NCBI GenBank assembly: GCA_022839525.1
Contig: JALHET010000053.1
Location: 1-9,571, forward strand
Direction: 5' to 3'
DNA: 9,571 nt
Source: Lentisphaerota bacterium
Lineage (GTDB): Bacteria > Verrucomicrobiota > Kiritimatiellia > RFP12 > UBA1067
The stretch's first letter is position 1; every line of letters starts with the position of its first letter. This document shows positions 1-6,273 of the stretch, piece by piece. Position numbers and translations under genes: made by a program. The notes under the pieces are model-generated. The model had not been told where the DNA came from, did no database searches, and was given only the letters and a program-made list of their open reading frames with translations.

Positions 1-5
1 CCCGG

Positions 6-1322
6 TCACTGCAGCAGCATCACCACCCGCAAGCCGGTGCCCCTCCCCGTCGAGTCGGTGCCCGGATACGGAGGCCAGTCCGGGTCGTTCTGTGCTGAAG
101 AATTGTTTATCCACCCCGCGTAGAGATACCTCCCGTCATACCCGATGCTCGCGCTCCTGTTCACGCGGCCGCCTGTTCCGACTGCATCGAGACACCACTC
201 CGTCACGTTGCCGTGCGTGTCGTAGAGACCCCAGGCGTTGGGAAGGTAGCTGCCGACCTTCGCGGTGCCAGCCGCCGTGGTAACATTTGGCCCCCAGCTG
301 CTAAATGCGGAATTGTTTATGTACCTGGCAAGCGCATTGATCTGATCGTTTGAAGCGGTGTTTGCGGGCATCGGCAGCCCGTCGTTGTAGTACGTCGCCG
401 TGCCGGCGCGGCACAGGTATTCCCACTGCTTGCTGGTGGGCAGGTCGAAGCCACTGATCCCGGTCTTCACCCGGAGCTTGCCCAGAAAACTGTCCGGCGA
501 GACGGCAACGCCCGTCGCGGGCCAGTTGACGGCCGGCGTGTCGTTCGTCGCGCCGCGGATCACATTGTAATTGACCCGTTCCACCGGCCGGGCGTCCCGA
601 TACGTGGCGTTGGCGAAATAGGAAGGCCAGTTGCTCATCACATGGTACCACTGCTTCTGCGTCACCTCGAACACGCCGGCGTAGAAAGCATTCGACACCG
701 CAGCCGGGGTGGTCGGCAGCGCCGTCGACGTGCCCCCGCTCATGAAGGTGCCCGCCGAAACGCGCCGCAGCACGAGTTTGTCCGTAGCGTAGCTGTCGTT
801 GTTGGTCACGCCGGTCCAGGCCATTGACACGACGTTCGTGACGGGATTGGTCACGACCGTGCCGTACGCGCCGCTGGCCAGGTCCGATTCGTAAACATAG
901 GTGATCTGGTTGGTCGCCCCCGCCGCCGCCGTCAGATCCACAATCATGTAGAGCGGGAGCGGCGTTGCGGTCAGGGTCACGCGGAAATTCGCGATCGACT
1001 CATTGGAATAGGGCGTTTTCGCCGGATCCCAGACGATGCGTCGGAACCCTTCTTTGACCCCGTAAAGGTCGCCCGAGAGCGATTCCAGCGGTATGTTGAG
1101 CGGATTTGTATCCGCGCCCCTGTACGCCGTCAGCCGCACATCCACTTCCGTTTCTGGACTGTCGCAGACCAGCGTGTAATCGATGTCCACCAGCCTGCTC
1201 CACGGCCAGCGCTGCCGCACCACCACGTCGCTGATTGCCGGCCCGTCCGCCAACGCGCCCAACGCCAGCCACCCGGCCAGCCCCGTCGTTATGACCATTC
1301 CGATTGTTTTCGCGGTTTTCAT
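6..1322 (-). CDS. Secreted SUMF1/FGE-fold protein, probably non-catalytic (paralogue A)
   Basis: This 438-residue protein is last in the minus-strand operon. The start at 1322 is chosen over an in-frame start at 1355 because a signal peptide begins there (MKTAKTIG, then a hydrophobic run to ALADG near residue 27) and GAGAGG sits 7 nt upstream. Residues about 28-120 form a beta-rich domain with QRWPWSRLVDIDYTL at 37-51, SLSGDL at 81-86 and RRIVWDP at 94-100. Residues about 185-438 match the FGE-sulfatase (SUMF1) fold: SAGTFMSGG, FYAGVFEVTQKQW, RPVERVNY, GFDLPTSKQWEYLCRAGT (291-308), NAWGLYDTHGNVTEWC (362-377) and a final GLRVV in place of the usual GFRVV. The canonical RGGSW segment and the FGE catalytic cysteine pair are absent; 385-425 is instead rich in Gly, Asn, Ser and Tyr. 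A formylglycine-generating reaction is therefore unlikely. A binding or structural role on the cell surface is inferred from the C-type-lectin-like fold. The 3' flank lies outside the window. Confidence 0.88.
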   Translation of the reverse strand: MKTAKTIGMVITTGLAGWLALGALADGPAISDVVVRQRWPWSRLVDIDYTLVCDSPETEVDVRLTAYRGADTNPLNIPLESLSGDLYGVKEGFRRIVWDPAKTPYSNESIANFRVTLTATPLPLYMIVDLTAAAGATNQITYVYESDLASGAYGTVVTNPVTNVVSMAWTGVTNNDSYATDKLVLRRVSAGTFMSGGTSTALPTTPAAVSNAFYAGVFEVTQKQWYHVMSNWPSYFANATYRDARPVERVNYNVIRGATNDTPAVNWPATGVAVSPDSFLGKLRVKTGISGFDLPTSKQWEYLCRAGTATYYNDGLPMPANTASNDQINALARYINNSAFSSWGPNVTTAAGTAKVGSYLPNAWGLYDTHGNVTEWCLDAVGTGGRVNRSASIGYDGRYLYAGWINNSSAQNDPDWPPYPGTDSTGRGTGLRVVMLLQ

Positions 1323-1329
1323 TTCCGTT

Positions 1330-1335
1330 CCTCTC
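1330..1335 (-). promoter_or_regulatory. Ribosome binding site deciding the start of paralogue A
   Basis: On the minus strand GAGAGG lies 7 nt before the ATG at 1322-1320. The longer in-frame start at 1355 lies within the 46-nt gap after the previous gene and would add a hydrophilic extension in front of the signal peptide. This site supports the shorter start. Confidence 0.6.
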
Positions 1336-1368
1336 GTTAAATGTCCCGAATCCACACGGCGTTACCGG

Positions 1369-2718
1369 TCAGGGCAGCGTCCACACGAGGCGGATGCCTT
1401 GGTCGCGAAGTCCATCCCATGCGTAGAATGCGTTCCGGTACGTCGGAAGGCAAAGGTTTGGCGCAGACGACCAGGCGCCGCCCCTCCGTACGCGCATTGT
1501 GCCGTTCGTCACCCCTGACGGGTCTGTGCCCCCGTACAGGGTTCCATTCCACGCCAACGTCAACTCCCATACGTTGCCGAGCGTGTCGTACAGCCCCCAG
1601 GCGTTCGGCAGAAAAGAGCCGACAACCGCCGTGGCGTTTGACGGCGTGCAATCCCGCGGCGGGAATATATACGAGTCGACCCAGCCACCGTTGTACTGGT
1701 AACGTCCCAAAGCGTTGAGCCATATGTTGGTTTTGTCGTTGGGAACAGCCGTATCCGTGTCCGGCTTCCCGTCATTGAAGTAGGTCGTGGTTCCGGCGCG
1801 GCACAGGTACTCCCACTGCGCCTCGGTCGGCAGGTCGAAGCCGTCGATGCCGGTCTTGGCCCTGAGCTTCCCGATGAAACTGTTGGAGGAGACGGAGGAC
1901 CCCGTCAACGGCCAGTCGATCGCGGGAATATCGTTGGTGGCGCCGCGGAGGGTGTCGTAGGTCACGGTTTCGATCGGACGCGTCGCGTAGTAATCCGGAT
2001 TGTTGAAATTGCTCGGCTTGGAGGCGAGCGGCGGGGATGCGATCAGCTCCCACTGCCGCTGAGTAAGTTCAAACACGCCCGCGTAGAAGTCTTTGGTCAG
2101 AGTGACGGTGGCGGCGTTCGCGTTCTTAAACGTGCCCGCCCGGATGCGGCGCAAGACGAGCTTTTCGGTCTTGTACACGTCGTTGGTCGTCACGCCGGTC
2201 CAGATGACGGACGGGACAACGGTCGTTCCGTTTGTCACCGGATTCCTCACCCATGCGCCCCACAAGCCGTTGGTCAGGTCTGCCTCGTACACGTACTCCA
2301 TCTGAGGAGGCGTGCCCACCGTATTGGTCAGACTCATGATCAGGTACAGCGGAACCGGACGCGCCGTCAGATCCACACTGAAATGCATGAGCGGATCACG
2401 GGTATAAGCCGTTTTCGTCGGATCCCAGACAATGCGGCGGGATCCCCGTTTGACGCTGCACAGATCGCCCGACAGCGAGGCAAGGGGAATCGTCAGCGGG
2501 GCCGCTTGGCTGCCGTTGTACGCGGTCAGCGTGATATCCGCCTCACCCGCCGGGTCATCCCACTCCAGCGTGTAGTCGATGTCCACCAGCCTGCTCCACG
2601 GCCAGCGCTGCTTCACGGTCACGCCGGTGACCGTCGGCCCTTCCGCCCACGCGCCCAGCACAAGGCACGCCGCGAAAAGCCCCATGACACTCTTTTTTAT
2701 TGCCGTTTTCTTTTTCAT
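1369..2718 (-). CDS. Secreted SUMF1/FGE-fold protein, probably non-catalytic (paralogue B)
   Basis: This 449-residue protein is third in the operon. It starts at an ATG preceded by GGAGAG, with a gap of 35 nt after the upstream gene and 46 nt before paralogue A. A lysine-rich signal peptide (MKKKTAIKK, then VMGLFAACLVLGAWA) ends near residue 25. The N-terminal beta-rich domain aligns with paralogue A without gaps and carries QRWPWSRLVDIDYTL at the same residues, 37-51. The SUMF1-type domain runs from about 190 to 449: KDFYAGVFELTQRQW, FDLPTEAQWEYLCRAGT (294-310), NAWGLYDTLGNVWEL (372-386), RVRRGGAWSSAPNLC (409-423), TYRNAF and GIRLVW. This copy keeps the typical RGGAW block. Relative to FGE, whose cysteine pair lies in the segment GGSYxCHxSYC, the first cysteine position is Ser and only the second, C423, appears kept. 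Canonical oxidase chemistry is therefore doubtful. A and B clearly arose by tandem duplication. The ligand and role are unknown; carbohydrate or surface binding is inferred from the fold and the hydrolase context. Confidence 0.9.
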   Translation of the reverse strand: MKKKTAIKKSVMGLFAACLVLGAWAEGPTVTGVTVKQRWPWSRLVDIDYTLEWDDPAGEADITLTAYNGSQAAPLTIPLASLSGDLCSVKRGSRRIVWDPTKTAYTRDPLMHFSVDLTARPVPLYLIMSLTNTVGTPPQMEYVYEADLTNGLWGAWVRNPVTNGTTVVPSVIWTGVTTNDVYKTEKLVLRRIRAGTFKNANAATVTLTKDFYAGVFELTQRQWELIASPPLASKPSNFNNPDYYATRPIETVTYDTLRGATNDIPAIDWPLTGSSVSSNSFIGKLRAKTGIDGFDLPTEAQWEYLCRAGTTTYFNDGKPDTDTAVPNDKTNIWLNALGRYQYNGGWVDSYIFPPRDCTPSNATAVVGSFLPNAWGLYDTLGNVWELTLAWNGTLYGGTDPSGVTNGTMRVRRGGAWSSAPNLCLPTYRNAFYAWDGLRDQGIRLVWTLP

Positions 2719-2722
2719 GCGT

Positions 2723-2728
2723 CTCTCC
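2723..2728 (-). promoter_or_regulatory. Ribosome binding site of paralogue B
   Basis: The minus strand reads GGAGAG followed by ACGC and then the ATG at 2718-2716, a usable spacing of 4-6 nt. It fits translation of this gene from an operon mRNA. Confidence 0.55.
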
Positions 2729-2753
2729 GTTTAATAGATGTTTGCGCTTTGGG

Positions 2754-3458
2754 TCAGCGCAGGCCGAACGCGGTCCCGTCCAGCGGACGCAACAGTTCCG
2801 CCGTCCACACGTTGGTCGTCCCCGGGAACCCCAGGGACAGCCCGAACAGGCCGTACCCCCAGCCGCCGCTCCTGAGCGGCCAGCCGTAAAAACCGGCCGC
2901 GTCCGCAAACGCATTGGTCCGCGCCAAGCCCTCCTTCCTGGCGATCACAAGTTGCGCGGACAGGGCGTCCGCCGCCGAAACCGGATCCCACGCCGCATCA
3001 TACGGGATCACCACGTTCTCCCTGACCCGCGACCAGACCGGGGCATCGGAAACGGGCTTGACCGACGCCGCGCCGAACGCGCCTTTGACCACCGCCAGTT
3101 GCGCCGTCAAGACGCCGACAGGGGCGGTGTTCTTGTAGAACGTCAGGGTCAACCGGTATACGTCCTCGGCCGGAGGCACCCCGGCCCCGAAGGCCCGCCA
3201 GACGTAGCTCGACACACCGGTTGAGAAGTTTGTCGTGAACGTGCTGTTCATGCCCGCGATCTCCAGCCGCGCGCCCGTCGCGTTCGTCACCCAGTTCCAC
3301 GTCAGGGGCACCTCGTTGGTAAACACGGTTGTCCAGTGCCGGCTGCACAGAGCCGCGTCAACGAGAATCTCGCCCGATGCGGCTGCGAAGGCTCCCGACG
3401 CCGCCAGAACAACCGCTGCGGCCATGATGGCCGTCATTTTTCTCTTGTGTCGGTTCAT
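2754..3458 (-). CDS. Unrecognised secreted protein, probable two-repeat beta-sandwich
   Basis: This 234-residue protein is second in the operon. The start at 3458 is supported by a perfect AGGAGG 6 nt upstream and by a signal peptide right after it (MNRHKRK, then MTAIMAAAVVLAASGAFAAA). An in-frame start at 3491 would place a charged stretch ahead of the signal peptide and is disfavoured. I recognise no enzyme motif. The mature part appears to hold two similar halves. The first (about 28-125) contains EVPLTWNW, ARLEIAGM, YVWRAFG, YRLTLTFY and LTAQLAVV. The second (about 140-225) contains VVIPYDAAWDP, SAQLVIARKEG, FYGWPLRSGGWGYG, LFGLSLGFP and VWTAELL. The alternating hydrophobic pattern suggests Ig-like or jelly-roll domains. 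No lipobox, transmembrane segment or sorting signal follows. Its place between a glycoside hydrolase and two lectin-fold proteins suggests a partner role in extracellular carbohydrate handling, which is inference only. Confidence 0.85.
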   Translation of the reverse strand: MNRHKRKMTAIMAAAVVLAASGAFAAASGEILVDAALCSRHWTTVFTNEVPLTWNWVTNATGARLEIAGMNSTFTTNFSTGVSSYVWRAFGAGVPPAEDVYRLTLTFYKNTAPVGVLTAQLAVVKGAFGAASVKPVSDAPVWSRVRENVVIPYDAAWDPVSAADALSAQLVIARKEGLARTNAFADAAGFYGWPLRSGGWGYGLFGLSLGFPGTTNVWTAELLRPLDGTAFGLR

Positions 3459-3464
3459 GCTTTT

Positions 3465-3470
3465 CCTCCT
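3465..3470 (-). promoter_or_regulatory. Strong ribosome binding site of the 234-residue secreted protein
   Basis: A perfect AGGAGG on the minus strand lies 6 nt before the ATG at 3458-3456. It fixes the start and shows that the gene is translated independently despite lying only 45 nt after the upstream stop. Confidence 0.75.
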
Positions 3471-3480
3471 GCTTATTTTT

Positions 3481-3504
3481 GGGGAGGCCACATAAGACCG
3501 CCCC
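3481..3504. repeat. Intra-operon hairpin, GC-rich imperfect inverted repeat
   Basis: On the plus strand, GGGGAGGCC (3481-3489) and GACCGCCCC (3496-3504) form a 9-bp stem with one mismatch and one G-T/G-U pair around a 6-nt loop. On the coding (minus) strand it begins at the last base of the hydrolase stop codon and ends about 10 nt before the AGGAGG of the next gene. In the operon direction the stem is followed by A residues, not T residues, so it is not a classical rho-independent terminator. It may protect the 3' end of the hydrolase message, set relative expression, or be a remnant of a dispersed intergenic repeat. Confidence 0.5.
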
Positions 3505-6137
3505 TACTTCACTTCGATCTCGTACCACACTGTCCGGTAAGCCGGCCCGATCTCAATCTTCGATCCGCCGTTCTCAGCCTTCCCGACCGGAACGTTGACT
3601 GTGCGCTCCCCACGCGGGTCGAGCGCGAAACACTGCGTGCGGGCCGGGTCGGAAGGCAGCGTCACCGTAGCCGGGACGCCCTCCACCAGCACAGTGCCGC
3701 TGCCCCACTTCTCGCGGTCGCGGAAGGCGCTCTCGGTGTCCGACAGTTTCACCATCTCGGTGCCCTCGTTCCCGGAAACCCCGGTCGCCGCCAGCAGGAT
3801 GCTGGCCGGACGCCCCGCCTCGCCGAATCCCGTGGCCCGCCGCGAGACCAGCGAGACCGTGGCCCAGTTGAGGCGCGTCCTGCCGACCGCCAGCCCCACG
3901 CCGCCGAGCGCGACGGCCCTTCCCGCCGGGAAACCGGAGAACACCTTGGTGTTCGGGGTATCCACCGTCCAATAGGCCTCGCCCGGCCGCTCGGCGTTCC
4001 ACGCCAGTTCGCCCGTGTCGCTGGCCAGCACCTTGCCCTCAGGCTTTTTGACCGAGGCGGGATCTGTCCCCCGCTTGCCGGTCAAGTCCACGGCGGTCTT
4101 GTGGATCAGCGCCAGCTTCGAGTCGAATCCCGCGGAACCGATCCCCGCCGAGATCACTTTGCTTGCCACCAGCGAAGCGAAATATTCGGGGTAGCCCCTC
4201 GCGCCGACCACCGTCTTTTGCGCCTCCCGCACGTCGCCGCGCAGGTACATGGCCGCACACGCCGGAAAGTGCGCCAGCACGTCCGTCCGCGCGAGGATGT
4301 GGAAAAAGTAGGTGGAGCGGGGCGGCTCGAAATCCGCCGAGTGGTTGTAAGTGTAGGCGAACACGCCGTCCCATCCCTGCAGCGCGCCGTAGGCCCGCAT
4401 CATGGGCTGGAACTCCGCGCCGTACTGGTTCGGATAGGGCGCGTTGCACTCGCTGACCGTGTAGGGCTTGCCCAGCACCCGCAGCGAGGCCATCGCCAGA
4501 GGCGTCGACATCGAGTTGACCATCGCGGTGTTGCCGATGCGCCACTCGTTCCGTTTGACGGAAGAGGGGTGGCACCAGTAGCCGTGCTTGTCGACGAAAT
4601 CCAGTTCCGCCTGCACATACGGCGGGCTGTAATCGATTTGGGTGCCCGCGACCAGCGCTTTGACGTTCAGCTCGTCCTTCAGGTAATCGCGCATCCCGGT
4701 CCAGAAGGCGCGTTCCGTATCGATGATGAACTGGTAGAAGTCCCGCCGCGCCTGCTCGGGCGCATACGCTTCGGACTTGACGATCGGAGCGGTCCCGTCC
4801 TCGATCCTCCCCGACAGGTCATATCCGCCCGCAGCGCCGCTTTTGAACGAAAAATCGTCCAACTCGTAGCGCCCCTCGGCAAAGCGTGTGAGCTGCACTT
4901 GCGCGGTGTCGGAGTTTTCCGCCGCGTCAAACACGCGGGTGACGGCCGTCCAATTGGTGCCGGCCTGAATACTCGTGAACACGCCCAGCGGACGCCATCC
5001 GCCCTTCGCGTCGGCCACCGCGAAACCGAGCGGGCCGCTCTCCGTGCCGCGCGTGCGGCGGATTCTGAACGAAAGCGTGTAGGGCTGTCCCTTTTTGACC
5101 GTGACGCGACGGAACAGCTTGGGGAACATCGTGTCCGAGTCGCGCGTGACGTCCAGCGCGAGCACGCCGTCTGCGGCCGCGCACGAGGCCTCTGCCGTGC
5201 CCTTTTCCAGCACCCAGGCTTCTCGGCTGAAGGTCACGGGGCCGGAAAAGCCTCCTTCGGGGATCTGTTCGTCGCGCAACGGGACGGGCGCCCATTTCCA
5301 GGCGTCTTTCACTGCGTCGGTCGTCGCGTATTTCTTTTTCAGCCATGCGTTCCACTGCTTCCGGAGCTCGCCGGCGTACGGTTCGCCCAAACGGTCCAGC
5401 CAGTTTAAATGATGGTAATAAAGGAGCATCGCGTTTTCATTGCTGATCTCCACGATGGCTACGCAGGGGTCGTCGGCATAGGTCAAACCGGTGTAGGGGT
5501 TCACGCGCGTGAGCAGATCCTTGGCGTACTCCTTCTGCACCGCGATGAGGCGCGGGTCGAAGTTGTTCACCCCGTTATCGGCCCAGGGTTTCCCCTTGGC
5601 GTTGACGAACCCGTCGCGCTCGTCCATGGTGCGCGCGACCTGAAGATTGATGTTCACGTAGATGCCGCGCCGCTTGAGCGCCGCGATCAGGTACGCCTGC
5701 CGGTCGACCTGTCCCGGGTCAAGGACACGCTGCGACGCAGGCTTTTCGCCAAAGATGCCGGCGGTCTGCGCGATCGGCTCCGGGAGGTGCCCGCCGTACT
5801 CCGAGTCAAAGTAGTGGAGCCGCACGCAGTTGATGCCGAAGCGCGCGAGCCGCTCCGCCAGCTTGTCCGAATCCGTGTGCGACGGAAAGTTCGCCGGCCC
5901 GGTCAGGTTTGTGGCGTGCAGGCGCACGCGTCCCTTGTCGTTGACGAAATGGCCGTTCTCGACGCGGATGAAACCGTGCCGGCCGGCCGGCGCGTCGAGC
6001 AGGTGCGCCATGCTGGAGACGTTGTCAGGCCCGTCGTATGAGATCAGAAAAGGGAACAGAGGGGGAAAATCCCCGGTTCCGTAAGCAGCCAGTCCCGCCG
6101 CGCCGAGCAGCCCGATCAACCCAAACCTTCTCATCAT
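3504..6137 (-). CDS. Secreted clan GH-A (GH5-like) glycoside hydrolase with an internal CBM4/9-like module
   Basis: First gene of the operon, 877 residues from the ATG at 6137 (GTG 6140 and ATG 6134 are also in frame); numbering below counts from the GTG. A signal peptide spans about 1-22. The TIM-barrel part starts near 55 with ENGHFVNDKGRVRLHATNL and GINCVRLHYFDS (R107, H109). EISNEN at 231-236 carries the expected acid/base E235 after Asn. YWCHP lies at 521-525 and TVSECN at 561-566 gives the expected nucleophile E564. This Asn-Glu plus second-Glu pattern is typical of retaining clan GH-A enzymes. Residues about 295-435 look like a CBM4/9-type beta-sandwich (RRVTVKKGQPYTLSFRIRR, TNWTAVTRVFDA, YELDDFSFKSG) lying between the two catalytic glutamates. 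A C-terminal beta-sandwich (about 700-878; GELAWNAERPGEAYWTVDTP, ASILLAATGVSGNEGTEM) resembles accessory domains of other clan A enzymes. It should act outside the cytoplasm on a glycan. The exact GH family and substrate cannot be read from the sequence. Confidence 0.9.
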   Translation of the reverse strand: MMRRFGLIGLLGAAGLAAYGTGDFPPLFPFLISYDGPDNVSSMAHLLDAPAGRHGFIRVENGHFVNDKGRVRLHATNLTGPANFPSHTDSDKLAERLARFGINCVRLHYFDSEYGGHLPEPIAQTAGIFGEKPASQRVLDPGQVDRQAYLIAALKRRGIYVNINLQVARTMDERDGFVNAKGKPWADNGVNNFDPRLIAVQKEYAKDLLTRVNPYTGLTYADDPCVAIVEISNENAMLLYYHHLNWLDRLGEPYAGELRKQWNAWLKKKYATTDAVKDAWKWAPVPLRDEQIPEGGFSGPVTFSREAWVLEKGTAEASCAAADGVLALDVTRDSDTMFPKLFRRVTVKKGQPYTLSFRIRRTRGTESGPLGFAVADAKGGWRPLGVFTSIQAGTNWTAVTRVFDAAENSDTAQVQLTRFAEGRYELDDFSFKSGAAGGYDLSGRIEDGTAPIVKSEAYAPEQARRDFYQFIIDTERAFWTGMRDYLKDELNVKALVAGTQIDYSPPYVQAELDFVDKHGYWCHPSSVKRNEWRIGNTAMVNSMSTPLAMASLRVLGKPYTVSECNAPYPNQYGAEFQPMMRAYGALQGWDGVFAYTYNHSADFEPPRSTYFFHILARTDVLAHFPACAAMYLRGDVREAQKTVVGARGYPEYFASLVASKVISAGIGSAGFDSKLALIHKTAVDLTGKRGTDPASVKKPEGKVLASDTGELAWNAERPGEAYWTVDTPNTKVFSGFPAGRAVALGGVGLAVGRTRLNWATVSLVSRRATGFGEAGRPASILLAATGVSGNEGTEMVKLSDTESAFRDREKWGSGTVLVEGVPATVTLPSDPARTQCFALDPRGERTVNVPVGKAENGGSKIEIGPAYRTVWYEIEVK

Positions 6138-6146
6138 CACGGATCA

Positions 6147-6152
6147 CCCCTT
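6147..6152 (-). promoter_or_regulatory. Probable ribosome binding site of the glycoside hydrolase
   Basis: The minus strand reads AAGGGG followed by TGATCC and then GTG-ATG-ATG. Spacing is 6 nt to GTG (6140), 9 nt to the first ATG (6137) and 12 nt to the second (6134). ATG at 6137 is preferred as an ATG with acceptable spacing, but GTG at 6140 cannot be excluded; the difference is one residue. Confidence 0.45.
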
Positions 6153-6160
6153 ATCCCGTT

Positions 6161-6174
6161 GTTTTGCGGAAAAC
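6161..6174. promoter_or_regulatory. Putative operator O1 (GTTTTGCGGAAAAC)
   Basis: Near-palindromic 14-mer with matching GTTTT/AAAAC arms. It lies only about 24 bp upstream of the hydrolase start, so downstream of any likely operon promoter, which would suit repression. It overlaps a second inverted repeat, TGCGG-AAAA-CCGCA (6165-6178), that could fold in the leader RNA. It shares the GTTTTrCGs core with O2 and O3. Confidence 0.4.
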
Positions 6175-6237
6175 CGCACTACCCGTTTCCCAACCATTGA
6201 TGCCAGTTTACTTCCTTGTGGCAAGTCCGTCCATAGG

Positions 6238-6251
6238 GTTTTACGCAAAAT
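6238..6251. promoter_or_regulatory. Putative operator O2 (GTTTTACGCAAAAT)
   Basis: Second copy of the GTTTTrCGs element, in the same orientation as O1 and starting 77 bp from it. It starts 22 bp before O3, so O2 and O3 form a direct repeat at about two helical turns, the spacing typical for the two half-sites of AraC-family activators. It lies just upstream of the candidate -35 of the operon promoter. Confidence 0.4.
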
Positions 6252-6259
6252 AATCTGCT

Positions 6260-6273
6260 GTTTTGCGCAGACC
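6260..6273. promoter_or_regulatory. Putative operator O3 (GTTTTGCGCAGACC)
   Basis: Third copy, sharing GTTTTGCG with O1 but with a degenerate right arm. It ends 4 bp before the TTGACT that may be the regulator's -35 box, so binding here could also control the regulator's own expression. Confidence 0.35.

Noticed and set aside
6..2718. Annotation of the SUMF1-fold genes as active formylglycine-generating enzymes (sulfatase maturases)
   Set aside because: The catalytic cysteine pair is missing in both, no sulfatase gene is in the window, and an extra N-terminal domain is present.
3481..3504. Rho-independent terminator between the hydrolase and the next gene
   Set aside because: In the operon direction the stem is followed by A residues. 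A T-run exists only on the far side, before the stem on the plus strand, so the terminator signature is absent.
3336..5408. Open frame of 690 codons on the plus strand, antisense to the glycoside hydrolase
   Set aside because: Its product is Arg/His/Gly-rich without domain features and has no plausible start region. It mirrors the codon pattern of the hydrolase gene, as expected in GC-rich DNA. The hydrolase frame has catalytic motifs and a signal peptide.
5409..6041. Open frame of 210 codons on the plus strand, opposite the hydrolase N-terminal half
   Set aside because: Antisense shadow of the same gene; no recognised motif, and it ends within the hydrolase coding region without a transcription context.
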